DNA of 64,000 nucleotides from Pelomonas sp965229315 (lineage in GTDB: Bacteria > Pseudomonadota > Gammaproteobacteria > Burkholderiales > Burkholderiaceae_C): positions 496,001-560,000 of the forward strand of contig NZ_CBDDJA010000002.1 in assembly GCF_965229315.1 (NCBI RefSeq). Direction: 5' to 3'. The first letter of the stretch is position 1, and each line of letters opens with the position of its first letter. The position numbers and the translations under genes are program-made. Positions 52,867 to 61,558 of the stretch are shown piece by piece. Below the pieces are notes generated by a model. It searched no databases and had not been told where the DNA came from. It saw nothing but the letters and a program-made list of their open reading frames with translations.

Positions 52867-53612
52867 AGGGCCAGCTCGAAGCTGGTGTCTTGCGCCGCCA
52901 GCTTCAGGCGGCCTTCCTCGTCCTGGCGCATCAGGCGGATGGAGATCATCAGCCGGTGGCCCGAGATTTCGGGGATGAGGCCGAGGCTGGGGTCGATGCG
53001 CATGCGCAGCAGGTGATAGACCCGGCCCGCCGGCAGGCTCTGCTGGAACTGGCCGGCGGTGGCGGCGACCTTGTGCGGGGCGCCCGAGTCGCGCAGCAGG
53101 CCCAGCAGCACCTGCAGCGCCTCGGCCAGCGGCATCAGCGTCTGGGCCCAGGTCATCAGGTCCTTGCGGCGGCGCACCGGCAGCAGTTGCTGCCAGTTGT
53201 AGTAGGCCGGCAGGTCGAACTCGCAGGTGCCGCCGGGGATGCTGATGCGGCTGCGTATGCTCATCAGCCAGTCGTTGCTGGTCAGCGCGGCCCCGGCCTT
53301 GCCGGCCAGCGCATTCAGCCGCTGGAAGGCACCATCGATGCGGCCGATGACTTCGTCCAGCCGGGCTTCCTCGACGCCAGGGTTGCCGCGGTAGGCCTGG
53401 AACTGGGCCTTGTGCTTCTCCAGCTCCTTGAGCAGGTCGCTCTTCAGGTCGGCGCGCGAAGCGACGTCCATGATCTCGAACAGCGTGACCAGCGCGAAGT
53501 GGTGATCCAGCGCGGTCTCGCGCTCCATCAGCGCGCCTAGGCGGTCGAACAGATGTTCGAGGCGCAGCATCGTGCGGATGCTCTCGTTGAACGGGTACTC
53601 GTACAGGACCAA
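52857..53612 (-). CDS. zapD: Cell division protein ZapD
   Basis: FtsZ-bundling protein that stabilises the Z ring. It has 251 residues. The conserved start VLYEYPFNESIRTMLRLEHL requires a TTG start codon at 53612; no ATG lies between it and the motif. Further hallmarks: DLPAYYNWQQLLP and SGHRLMISIRLM near the C-terminus. It lies between coaE and yacG. Confidence 0.94.
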   Translation of the reverse strand: MVLYEYPFNESIRTMLRLEHLFDRLGALMERETALDHHFALVTLFEIMDVASRADLKSDLLKELEKHKAQFQAYRGNPGVEEARLDEVIGRIDGAFQRLNALAGKAGAALTSNDWLMSIRSRISIPGGTCEFDLPAYYNWQQLLPVRRRKDLMTWAQTLMPLAEALQVLLGLLRDSGAPHKVAATAGQFQQSLPAGRVYHLLRMRIDPSLGLIPEISGHRLMISIRLMRQDEEGRLKLAAQDTSFELALCL

Positions 53613-53636
53613 GGGCGCCTCGGAATGGGTCTGCGA

Positions 53637-54242
53637 TCAGGGCGCCGTGATTGTTTCACAGCCCCAGCGTGTGGCCAGGCTCATGACCTGATTTCTGAGC
53701 GCGGTCAGCGAAATGCCATCGTTGACCAGCACGGCGTCGGCGGCGGCCCGGCGGGCCTCGCGCGTGGCCTGCGCGGCAATGGCGCCGGCGACGCGCTCCT
53801 GCGTCCAGCCGGGGCGCTGCAGCACGCGGCGGGTCTGGGTCTCGATGGCGCAGTCGACGACGAGGACGCGCGACACGCGCGGCCGCCAGCGGCCGGACTC
53901 GACCAGCAGTGGCACGTCGAAGACCACCAGGGCCGACCGCGCGGCGTCCGCCTGCGACAGCGCCTCGGCGGTGATGAGCGGATGCAGGATGGCTTCGAGA
54001 CGGCGCTTGGCGGCCGCATCGGAAAACGCCAGGGCGCGCATGCGGTCGCGGTCCAGTGCACCATCGGCCGTGACGTAGCCGGGGCCGAACTGCGCCGCGA
54101 TCGCCGGCATGGCGGCACCGCCCGGCAGCGTCAAGGCCCGCGAGATGGCGTCGGTGTCGACGATGCTGGCGCCGGCCTCGCGGAAAAAGCCGCTGACCGT
54201 GCTCTTGCCGCTGCCGATGCCGCCAGTCAGGCCGATGCGCAT
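53637..54242 (-). CDS. coaE: Dephospho-CoA kinase
   Basis: Phosphorylates dephospho-CoA, last step of CoA synthesis. It has 201 residues. Start MRIGLTGGIGSGKST with Walker A at 8-15; DTDAISRALT, HPLI, VVFDVPLLVESG and a lid QTRRVLQRPG are typical. It follows pilD with 13 bases between; a longer in-frame start inside pilD is rejected. Confidence 0.96.
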   Translation of the reverse strand: MRIGLTGGIGSGKSTVSGFFREAGASIVDTDAISRALTLPGGAAMPAIAAQFGPGYVTADGALDRDRMRALAFSDAAAKRRLEAILHPLITAEALSQADAARSALVVFDVPLLVESGRWRPRVSRVLVVDCAIETQTRRVLQRPGWTQERVAGAIAAQATREARRAAADAVLVNDGISLTALRNQVMSLATRWGCETITAP

Positions 54243-54255
54243 GGGCCGTGCCGCG

Positions 54256-55185
54256 TCAGGCCCAGCCCAGCCAGCCCAGCACGGTCTGCTGGCCGGCGAA
54301 CAGGACGACCAGCCCGCCGCCGGCGAGGAAGGGCCCGAACGGCACGTAGCGGCCTTCACGCAGGCCGGCCGTCATCTTCATGAGCAGGCCCACCACGGCG
54401 CCGATGGCCGATGCGCCGAGCACGATGGGCAGGATCATCTGCCAGCCCAGCCACGCGCCCAGGGCGGCGAGCAACTTGAAGTCGCCATAACCCATGCCTT
54501 CCTTGCCGGTGGCCAGCTTGAACAGCCAGTAGACCGACCACAACGACAGGTAGCCGGCCAGCGTGCCGATCAAGGCCTGGTCCAGCGGGATGGTCCAGCC
54601 CATCAGTGCGGCGATGAGGCCGGCCCACAGCAGGGGCTGGTTGATGGCGTCGGGCAGCAGCGTCGTGTCCCAGTCGATCATCGCCAGCGCGATCAGCGCA
54701 GCGACGAACCCGCACCACAGCAGCGTGGTCGGCTGCGCGCCGAAGCGCCAGGACAGCGCCGCGAAGGCCAGGCCGGTGGCGAGCTCGACCAGCGGATAGC
54801 GCGCGGAGATGCGTGCCTTGCAGGCCGCGCATTTGCCGCCGAGCCGCAGCCAGCCGATGACGGGCAGGTTCTCGTGCCAGCGCAACACGTGGCCGCAATG
54901 CGGGCAGCGCGAGCGCGGCCTGGCGAGGCTGAAGGGCGCCAGGGCTTCGATCTTCGTGCCGTAGGCATCCACCGCCTTGGCCAGCTTGTCGGCCTCGGCC
55001 GCCGGCACGCCTGCCACGCGGGCCATGGCAGCTGCGTCGGTCAGTTGCGCGGCGGACTCATGCAGCCACTGCCGCTCCAGCATCAGCGGGATGCGATGGA
55101 CGACGACATTGAGAAAGCTGCCGATGCACAGCCCGAAGAGACCGAGAACCCAGGGTGAGAGCCAGACGCTGTAGTCCACCGCCAT
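54256..55185 (-). CDS. pilD: Prepilin peptidase / N-methyltransferase PilD
   Basis: Integral membrane aspartyl protease that cleaves and N-methylates prepilins, here probably serving both the type IV pilus and the GspG-K pseudopilins. It has 309 residues. N-terminal methyltransferase part with zinc Cys pairs CPHCGH and CAACKA (94/97 and 119/122), then several membrane helices carrying the catalytic Asp in AMIDWDTTLLPD (about 171-179) and GMGYGDFKLL (about 235). An insert of about 30 residues before the Cys motif is somewhat longer than usual. Start abuts the pilC stop. Confidence 0.96.
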   Translation of the reverse strand: MAVDYSVWLSPWVLGLFGLCIGSFLNVVVHRIPLMLERQWLHESAAQLTDAAAMARVAGVPAAEADKLAKAVDAYGTKIEALAPFSLARPRSRCPHCGHVLRWHENLPVIGWLRLGGKCAACKARISARYPLVELATGLAFAALSWRFGAQPTTLLWCGFVAALIALAMIDWDTTLLPDAINQPLLWAGLIAALMGWTIPLDQALIGTLAGYLSLWSVYWLFKLATGKEGMGYGDFKLLAALGAWLGWQMILPIVLGASAIGAVVGLLMKMTAGLREGRYVPFGPFLAGGGLVVLFAGQQTVLGWLGWA

Positions 55186-56403
55186 TCAGACCACCTGGCC
55201 GAGCTTGAAGATCGGCAGGTACATCGACACGACGATGCCGCCGATGATGGTGCCCAGGATGACGATGATGAAGGGTTCCATCAGGCTGGACAGCGCCTTG
55301 ACGGCCTCGTCCACCTCGTCCTCGTAGAACTCCGCGGCCTTGGCGAGCATGTGGTCCAGCGAGCCCGACTCTTCACCGATGGAGGCCATCTGCAGCACCA
55401 TCGTCGGGAAGATGCCGGTGGTCTGCATGGACGTCGTCAGCGCGGCACCGGTGGAGACGTCGCGCTGGATCTGCTCGGTGGCCTCCTGGAAGACCGCGTT
55501 GCCCGAGGCGCCGCCCACGGAGTCCAGCGCTTCCACCAGCGGCACGCCGGCGGCGAACATCGTCGACAGCGTGCGCGTCCAGCGCGCGATGGCCGACTTG
55601 AACATCAGGTCGCCGAACACGGGCACCTTCAGCAGGATGCGGTCCATGCGCTTTTGCATCTTCTCGGAGCGCTTCCAGCTCTGGATGAAGAAGTAGATGC
55701 CGCCGCCGATGCTGCCGAAGATCGCCCACCAGTAGCCGACGAAGAACTTGGACAGCGCGATGATGAACAAGGTGGGTGCCGGCAGGTCGGCGCCGAAGGA
55801 CTTGAACACGTCCTCGAACGCCGGCACGACGAAGATCATGATGACCGCGACGACGATGAAGGCGACCACCATCACCGCGATCGGGTAGGTCAGCGCCGAC
55901 TTGATCTTGTTCTTGATCGCCACCGTCTTTTCCTGGTAGACGGCCAGACGATCCAGCAGCGCCTCCAGGATGCCGCCGGCCTCGCCGGCCTCGACGAGGT
56001 TGCAGTACAGCGCGTCGAAATACATCGGGTGCTTGCGGAAGGCGGAAGACAGGCTGGTGCCGGTCTCCACGTCCTGGCGGATGTCGTTGAGCAGCTTCGT
56101 GAGGCGCGGGTTCGTGGCACCGCGGCCGACGATGTCGAAGGACTGCAGCAGCGGCACGCCGGCCCGCATCATGGTGGCAAGCTGGCGTGTGAAGACCGCG
56201 ATGTCCTTCTGCTTGATGGACTTGCCGCCGCTGACGCGGCGCTTCTTGACCTTGTTGACGAGGATGCCCTGGCGGCGCAGCGTGGCGCTGACCATGGCTT
56301 CGCCGCCCGCGCGGAGTTCACCGCGAACGATCTTGCCGTTGCGGTCCTTGCCCTCCCACTCGAAGACGAATTCCTTGATGCCTTTGGCTGCGGCAGTGGC
56401 CAT
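55186..56403 (-). CDS. pilC: Type IV pilus inner-membrane platform protein PilC
   Basis: Polytopic platform protein of the pilus motor. It has 405 residues with two GspF-type domains (about 75-200 and 280-400) and three main membrane helices. Motifs: FTRQLATMMRAGVPLLQSFD, LYCNLVEAGEAGGILEALLD, WTRTLSTMFAAGVPLVEALD and the terminal LGTIIGGIVVSMYLPIFKLG. Follows pilB with 20 bases between. Confidence 0.97.
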   Translation of the reverse strand: MATAAAKGIKEFVFEWEGKDRNGKIVRGELRAGGEAMVSATLRRQGILVNKVKKRRVSGGKSIKQKDIAVFTRQLATMMRAGVPLLQSFDIVGRGATNPRLTKLLNDIRQDVETGTSLSSAFRKHPMYFDALYCNLVEAGEAGGILEALLDRLAVYQEKTVAIKNKIKSALTYPIAVMVVAFIVVAVIMIFVVPAFEDVFKSFGADLPAPTLFIIALSKFFVGYWWAIFGSIGGGIYFFIQSWKRSEKMQKRMDRILLKVPVFGDLMFKSAIARWTRTLSTMFAAGVPLVEALDSVGGASGNAVFQEATEQIQRDVSTGAALTTSMQTTGIFPTMVLQMASIGEESGSLDHMLAKAAEFYEDEVDEAVKALSSLMEPFIIVILGTIIGGIVVSMYLPIFKLGQVV

Positions 56404-56423
56404 GCACTCTCCTGAGGACTGAC

Positions 56424-58145
56424 TTATTCGTTGGTGGCGGACAGGACTTCTTCGAGCGTCGTGACGCCGACGCGCACCTTGACCAGGCCCGACTGCCGCA
56501 GGTCACGCACGCCTTCCCTTTTGGCCTGCTCGGCAATGTCCATCGCCGTGCCTTCCGCCAGGATGATGCGCTGGATGGCCTCGGTGATGGGCAGCACCTG
56601 ATACAGGCCGACGCGGCCGCGGTAGCCATTCGTGCAGCTGCCGCAGCCGACCGCGCGATAGGGCTTCCAGCTGCCATCGAAGTCCTCTTCGATGAAGCCG
56701 GCCTTCAGCAGCGCGTCGCGCGGGTAGTCGGCCGGCTGCTTGCAGTTTTCGCACAGCCGTCGCACGAGGCGCTGGGCGGTGATGAGCAGCACGCTGGACG
56801 CGATGTTGAACGGCGCCACGCCCATGTTGAGCAGGCGTGTCAGCGTCTTGGGTGCGTCGTTGGTGTGCAGCGTGGACATGACCATGTGGCCCGTCTGCGC
56901 CGCCTTGATCGCGATGTCGGCCGTCTCCAGGTCGCGGATCTCGCCCACCATGATGATGTCCGGATCCTGGCGCAGGAAGGACTTCAGCGCGGCTGAGAAA
57001 TTCAGGCCGGCCTTGTCGTTGACGTTGACCTGGTTGATGCCGGGCAGGTTGATTTCCGCCGGGTCTTCGACGGTCGAGATGTTCACGCCCGGCTGGTTCA
57101 GGATGTTCAGGCAGGTGTAGAGCGACACCGTCTTGCCCGAGCCCGTCGGGCCGGTCACGAGCACCATGCCGTAGGGCCGGTAGATGGCGGCGAGCAGCCT
57201 TTCCTTCTCGATCTTCTCGTAGCCCAGCGCCTCGATGCCGAGCTTGGCCGACGACGAGTCCAGGATACGGATGACGATCTTCTCGCCGAACAGCGTGGGC
57301 AGCGTGCTGACGCGGAAGTCGATGGACTTGGTCCCGAACTTCAGCTTCATGCGGCCGTCCTGGGGCACGCGTTTCTCGGCGATGTCCAGCCGCGAGATGA
57401 CCTTGATTCGAGAGGCGAGCTTGTCCTTGATCGCGATGGGCGGCTGCGTGATCTCGCGCAGTTCGCCGTCCACGCGAAAGCGCACCCGGTAGTGGTATTC
57501 GTAGGGTTCGAAGTGCAGGTCGGAGGCGCGCAGGTTGATCGCGTCCACGAGCATCTTCTGCAGGAAGCGCACGACGGGCGCGTCCTCGACGTCGCCGAGC
57601 TCGGCCGTCTCCTGCTGGGGCGTGGCGTCCTCTTCCGCGATGTCGAAATCGAAGTCACCGCCAGCGATGGACTCCAGCGCCTCCGCCGCGCTGGCACTGG
57701 TGCTCGCCAGCATCTTGGCCAGCTTGTCGTGCTCGACGATGACCCATTCGGGTTGCAGCTGGGTCGCGAACTTGATGCGCTCGATGACCTCGAGATCGGT
57801 CGGGTCCGCGCCGCCGACGAACAGCCGGCTGCCGCGCCGCGACAACGCGACGACCTGGTACTGCTGCGCCAGCTTCGCGTCGATGACGTTCTGCGGCATG
57901 CGCTGCGGGTCGAGGGCCGACAGGTCCAGCAGGGGCAGGGCCAGGGCGCTGGACAGCGTGTGCGCCAGATCGGAAGGCGATACCTGGCCGCTGCCGATGA
58001 CCGCGTTGACGAAACTGGTCTTCTTCTCGCGCGCCTGCTTGACGAGATCCTCGGCCGCCTTGGCCGGCAGCTTGCCGGCGTGGACCAGCATGCGTGCGAC
58101 CCCCGACAGGGATGACTGGTGCGGCTCGGCGAGCGGGGTTTCCAC
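56424..58145 (-). CDS. pilB: Type IV pilus extension ATPase PilB
   Basis: Hexameric cytoplasmic ATPase powering pilus extension. It has 573 residues from GTG 58145 (METPLAEPHQSSLSGVARML), chosen because relatives have about 10-15 residues before the SLSGVAR motif; TTG 58217 and ATG 58091 are alternatives. MshEN N-terminal domain (about 20-170), RASDLHFEPYEYHYRVRFRVDG, Walker A GPTGSGKT (about 331), Asp box, Walker B IIMVGEIRDLETA and a zinc four-Cys site CENC...CGSC (about 463-505). First of pilB-C-D-coaE-zapD-yacG. Confidence 0.95.
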   Translation of the reverse strand: METPLAEPHQSSLSGVARMLVHAGKLPAKAAEDLVKQAREKKTSFVNAVIGSGQVSPSDLAHTLSSALALPLLDLSALDPQRMPQNVIDAKLAQQYQVVALSRRGSRLFVGGADPTDLEVIERIKFATQLQPEWVIVEHDKLAKMLASTSASAAEALESIAGGDFDFDIAEEDATPQQETAELGDVEDAPVVRFLQKMLVDAINLRASDLHFEPYEYHYRVRFRVDGELREITQPPIAIKDKLASRIKVISRLDIAEKRVPQDGRMKLKFGTKSIDFRVSTLPTLFGEKIVIRILDSSSAKLGIEALGYEKIEKERLLAAIYRPYGMVLVTGPTGSGKTVSLYTCLNILNQPGVNISTVEDPAEINLPGINQVNVNDKAGLNFSAALKSFLRQDPDIIMVGEIRDLETADIAIKAAQTGHMVMSTLHTNDAPKTLTRLLNMGVAPFNIASSVLLITAQRLVRRLCENCKQPADYPRDALLKAGFIEEDFDGSWKPYRAVGCGSCTNGYRGRVGLYQVLPITEAIQRIILAEGTAMDIAEQAKREGVRDLRQSGLVKVRVGVTTLEEVLSATNE

Positions 58146-58269
58146 GAGCAGTTGCGTCGCTGACGACAGGGAGTGAGGTCGAACGATTGTGCCAGCCGCG
58201 ATGGCGCCGGGAATCAAATGAAATCCAACGATAGCGGTAGGAACTCACCGAGATACCACGGCCCGCCAG

Positions 58270-58300
58270 AAATGCAAAAGCCGCGGATTCCGCGGCTTTG
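58270..58300 (-). terminator. Intrinsic terminator downstream of tRNA-Pro
   Basis: Perfect stem AAAGCCGCGG / CCGCGGCTTT (58277-58286, 58290-58299) with a three-base loop and a T run on the minus strand, 29 bases after the tRNA end. It separates the tRNA from pilB. Confidence 0.8.
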
Positions 58301-58328
58301 ACTGGTCCTTGGTGCACAAGGGAATTCC

Positions 58329-58405
58329 TGGTCGGGGTGAGAGGATTCGAACCTCCGGCCTCTACGTCCCGAACGTAGCGCTCTACCAGGCTAAGCTACA
58401 CCCCG
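58329..58405 (-). tRNA. tRNA-Pro (anticodon CGG)
   Basis: Minus-strand cloverleaf of 77 nt including encoded CCA. Acceptor stem CGGGGTG / CACCCCG, D arm AGCTTAGCCTGGTAGAGC, anticodon stem-loop TACGT-TTCGGGA-ACGTA with CGG, T arm CCGGAGGTTCGAATCCTCT. Reads CCG codons, abundant in this high-G+C genome. Confidence 0.97.
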
Positions 58406-58426
58406 ATCTCGTTGGTTGTCAGGGCA

Positions 58427-59422
58427 TCAGGAATGCCGCTCAACCGACTGAATTGCGAATTCTAGCAGAGATTGCGTCCACTTGTTTTGAGGCAGCAGCT
58501 TGAGGCTGTCTGCGGCGTGCCGCGCCTCGGTGCGGGCAGCCTGGCGGGTGGACTCCAGCGCGCCGGTCGCTCGCACGATGTCGACGATGTCGGCAAGCCT
58601 CTCCTGCTCACCTTCCTCGATGGCGTGGCGCAGCAGGGCGCGCTGTTCGGGCTTGGCGCGTTCCATCGCGATCAGCAGCGGCAGCGTCGTCTTGCCCTCG
58701 CGCAGGTCGTCGCCGATGTTCTTGCCCAGTTCGTGCGTATCGCCCTCGTAGTCGAGCACGTCGTCGATGAGCTGGAAGGAGGTGCCCAGGGACCTGCCAT
58801 ACGCGGCGCAGGCCTCTTCGACCTCGGGAGTGGCTTTGGCGAGCACGGCACCCAGCCGCGCGCTGGCCTCGAACAGCTTGGCGGTCTTGAAGCGGATGAC
58901 GCGCAGATAGCTCTCGACGGTGATGTCGGGGTCGTGCATGTTCATCAGCTGCAGGACTTCGCCCTCGGCGATGACGTTGGTCGCCTCGGCCAGCACCTCC
59001 AGCACGCGCATGCGGTCCACCGACACCATCATCTGGAAGGCGCGGGAATACAGGAAGTCGCCCACCAGCACGCTGGCCGCATTGCCGAACAGCGCATTGG
59101 CGGTGGGCTTGCCACGGCGCAGCGACGACTCGTCCACGACATCGTCGTGCAGCAGCGTGGCGGTGTGGATGAACTCGACGACGGCCGCCAGCTCGAAGCG
59201 CGCCGGCTGGTCGAATCCCAGCGCATTGGCGAACAGCAGCACGAGCTTGGGGCGCATGCGCTTGCCGCCTGCGTGCACGATGTAGTGGGCAATCTGGTCA
59301 ATCAGCGCCACGTCCGAGGAGAGCCTGCGGGCGATGACGGCATCGACCTGGGCCATTTCTGCTGACAGCAGGGCCAGTGCCTCGGCGACTTGGGACGGGG
59401 GCGAGGCAGTCTCGACGCGCAC
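58427..59422 (-). CDS. ispB: Polyprenyl (octaprenyl-type) diphosphate synthase
   Basis: Makes the long isoprenoid chain for ubiquinone side-chain synthesis. It has 331 residues with a GTG start at 59422. Two aspartate-rich motifs: LLHDDVVDESSLRRG (first DDxxD) and QLIDDVLDYEGDTHELGKN (second). Motif GGKRMRPKLVLL near the start binds substrate. Chain length is not certain from sequence. Divergent from rplU; coq7 (6216) acts later in the same pathway. Confidence 0.92.
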   Translation of the reverse strand: MRVETASPPSQVAEALALLSAEMAQVDAVIARRLSSDVALIDQIAHYIVHAGGKRMRPKLVLLFANALGFDQPARFELAAVVEFIHTATLLHDDVVDESSLRRGKPTANALFGNAASVLVGDFLYSRAFQMMVSVDRMRVLEVLAEATNVIAEGEVLQLMNMHDPDITVESYLRVIRFKTAKLFEASARLGAVLAKATPEVEEACAAYGRSLGTSFQLIDDVLDYEGDTHELGKNIGDDLREGKTTLPLLIAMERAKPEQRALLRHAIEEGEQERLADIVDIVRATGALESTRQAARTEARHAADSLKLLPQNKWTQSLLEFAIQSVERHS

Positions 59423-59727
59423 TCTGGACTCTCAAGCTAGGGATCGGCCCATTATAGAAACGGGCGTCGCCCTGCTTCTGAACGGCGCGGCGCGCGCGGT
59501 CGGTAAAGGCAGGCGGCGAGGCCATGGGTGGGTCGCGAGCGGCGCCGGTTGCGGTCGGCAGGCCCCTCCGGGTATACTCGCGGGCTCTTTGCATCTCGTA
59601 CGTCCCTGGCGTGCGCTGTGTCGAGAGAACAAAACCCACAAAAAGGCCAGGCAAAGCAGTGGCGGCGCGCGAGCGCCACGTCACTGAAGCCCGGTGAATG
59701 CACCCCTCAAGGTGCGAAAGGAAGAAC
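59423..59727. promoter_or_regulatory. Divergent ispB / rplU regulatory region
   Basis: A 305-base non-coding spacer. It holds the rplU promoter (59549-59578), a leader of about 140 bases with a hairpin GTGGCG...CGCCAC (59659-59679) and a second, GCACC-CCTCAA-GGTGC (59700-59715), just before the rplU Shine-Dalgarno sequence. An ATG at 59698 is in frame with rplU but lacks a site and would interrupt the conserved L21 start. Confidence 0.6.
59549..59578 (+). promoter_or_regulatory. Sigma70 promoter of rplU-rpmA-obgE
   Basis: TTGCGG (59549-59554) and TATACT (59573-59578) separated by 18 bases. The -10 box matches the consensus at five of six positions. Start predicted near 59585. Confidence 0.65.
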
Positions 59728-60039
59728 ATGTACGCGGTCATCAAAACCGGCGGCAAGCAGTACAAGGTTGCTGCTGGCGACAAGCTCAAGGTCGAGTTGC
59801 TCGACGCGGAAGTCGGCGCTGAGGTCACCATCGACCAAGTGCTGGCTATTGGCAGCGGTGACGGCCTGACGGTCGGCGCGCCGCTGGTCGCTGGCGCCAC
59901 GGTCAGTGCCAAGGTTGTCAGCCATGGCAAGCACGACAAGGTCCGCATCTTCAAGATGCGCCGTCGCAAGCACTACAAGAAGAGCCAAGGCCATCGCCAG
60001 AACTACACCGAGCTGGAAATCAGCGCGGTCAACGGCTGA
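59728..60039 (+). CDS. rplU: 50S ribosomal protein L21
   Basis: Large-subunit ribosomal protein, 103 residues, starting MYAVIKTGGKQYKVAAGDKL with KVVSHGKHDKVRIFKMRRRK and the conserved end QNYTELEISAV. AAAGGAAG lies just before the ATG. First of rplU-rpmA-obgE-proB. Confidence 0.98.
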   Translation: MYAVIKTGGKQYKVAAGDKLKVELLDAEVGAEVTIDQVLAIGSGDGLTVGAPLVAGATVSAKVVSHGKHDKVRIFKMRRRKHYKKSQGHRQNYTELEISAVNG

Positions 60040-60076
60040 TCCAGCCGTCTTTCGCTAATTTCTAGGAGCTTTACTC

Positions 60077-60340
60077 ATGGCACAGAAAAAAGGCGGCGGT
60101 TCCACACGGAACGGCCGCGACTCCAAGCCCAAGATGCTGGGCGTCAAGGCTTACGGCGGCGAACTGATCTCCGCAGGTTCGATCATCGTGCGTCAGCGCG
60201 GCACCAAGTTCCACGCGGGCGTCAACGTCGGCATGGGCAAGGACCACACGCTGTTTGCGCTGGTCGATGGCCACGTCAGCTTCACCGTCAAGGGTGCAAG
60301 CAACCGTTCGACGGTCGTCATCACGCCGCTGGCCGCCTAA
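60077..60340 (+). CDS. rpmA: 50S ribosomal protein L27
   Basis: Large-subunit protein near the peptidyl-transferase centre, 87 residues: MAQKKGGGSTRNGRDSKPKM and GSIIVRQRGTKFHAGVNVGM. AGGAG site upstream. A hairpin follows at 60382-60412. Confidence 0.98.
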   Translation: MAQKKGGGSTRNGRDSKPKMLGVKAYGGELISAGSIIVRQRGTKFHAGVNVGMGKDHTLFALVDGHVSFTVKGASNRSTVVITPLAA

Positions 60341-60381
60341 GGTCAGCCGTCGCAGGCGAGTGCATCGCCGCCCGACGCCCC

Positions 60382-60412
60382 AAGCCCCGGCTCTCCCGGG
60401 GCTTTGTCATTT
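60382..60412 (+). terminator. Hairpin terminator or attenuator after rpmA
   Basis: Stem AAGCCCCGG / CCGGGGCTT with a five-base loop, then a weak TTTGTCATTTC tract. It probably gives partial termination between rpmA and obgE, letting ribosomal genes be transcribed in excess. Confidence 0.6.
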
Positions 60413-60481
60413 CTGAAGCCAGGCGCGCCGCATGACGGTGCAGCTGCGCGCAACCAGCCATTACGATGGCCGTCCCCCGCC

Positions 60482-61558
60482 ATGAAATTCGTTGACGAAG
60501 CCACCATCGATGTCTCCGCCGGTAACGGCGGGGCCGGCTGCGCGAGCTTTCGCCGCGAGAAATTCATCCCCTTCGGCGGTCCGGACGGCGGCGACGGCGG
60601 CAAGGGCGGCAGCGTCTGGGCCGAGGCCGACCGCAACCTCAACACGCTGATCGACTACCGCTACGCGCGCCGCCACGAAGCCCGCAACGGCGAGGCCGGG
60701 CGCGGCTCGGACTGCTTCGGTGCCGCCGCGGACGACATCGTGCTGCGCATGCCGGTGGGCACCATCATCACGGACCTGGAAACCGAGTCCGTCGTCGGCG
60801 AACTGCTGGAGAACGGCCAGCGCATCCTGATCTGCAAGGGGGGCGATGGCGGCTTCGGCAACCTGCACTTCAAGACCTCCACGAATCGCGCCCCCCGCCA
60901 GAAGACGCCCGGCTGGCCCGGCGAGGCCAAGAAGGTGCGGCTGGAGCTGCGCGTGCTGGCCGACGTGGGCCTGCTGGGCCAACCCAACGCGGGCAAGTCC
61001 ACGCTGATCACGGCAGTCTCCAATGCCAAGCCGAAGATCGCCGACTACCCGTTCACGACGCTGCACCCGAACCTGGGTGTCGTGCGCGTGGCGCCCGAAA
61101 AGAGCTTCGTCGTGGCCGACATCCCCGGCCTCATCGAGGGGGCCGCCGAAGGCGCCGGCCTGGGCCACCAGTTCCTGCGTCATCTGCAACGCACGCGTCT
61201 GCTGCTGCACGTGGTGGACCTGGCGCCATTCGACCCCGAGGTGGACCCGGTCAAGGAGGCCAAGGCCATCGTCGCGGAGCTGAAGAAGTACGACCCCGAG
61301 TTGCATGCCAAGCCCCGCTGGCTGGTGCTCAACAAGCTGGACATGGTGCCCGAGGAAGAGCGCGCCGCCCGCGTGAAGGACTTCGTCAAGCGCTACAAGT
61401 GGAAGGGCCCGGTCTTCGAGATTTCCGCACTGACCCGCGAGGGCTGCCAGCCGCTGATCCACGCCATCTACGACCACGTCGCCGCCCAGCAGCGCGTCGT
61501 CGTGGAGCAGGACATCCGCTTCGACGAACCCGGCGCTGCCGACCCCAAGCCCGAATGA
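60482..61558 (+). CDS. obgE: GTPase Obg
   Basis: Essential GTPase for 50S assembly and stress control. It has 358 residues: glycine-rich Obg domain (1-158), G domain with GQPNAGKST (about 166), DYPFTTLHPNLGVV (switch I), DIPGLIEGA (G3), NKLD (G4). It lacks the C-terminal OCT domain of some Gram-positive Obg. The stop overlaps the proB start (ATGA). Confidence 0.97.
   Translation: MKFVDEATIDVSAGNGGAGCASFRREKFIPFGGPDGGDGGKGGSVWAEADRNLNTLIDYRYARRHEARNGEAGRGSDCFGAAADDIVLRMPVGTIITDLETESVVGELLENGQRILICKGGDGGFGNLHFKTSTNRAPRQKTPGWPGEAKKVRLELRVLADVGLLGQPNAGKSTLITAVSNAKPKIADYPFTTLHPNLGVVRVAPEKSFVVADIPGLIEGAAEGAGLGHQFLRHLQRTRLLLHVVDLAPFDPEVDPVKEAKAIVAELKKYDPELHAKPRWLVLNKLDMVPEEERAARVKDFVKRYKWKGPVFEISALTREGCQPLIHAIYDHVAAQQRVVVEQDIRFDEPGAADPKPE

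Noticed and set aside
53637..54359. Longer coaE reading into pilD
   Set aside because: The extra N-terminal residues overlap pilD coding and are not found in dephospho-CoA kinases; MRIGLTGG at 54242 is the conserved start.
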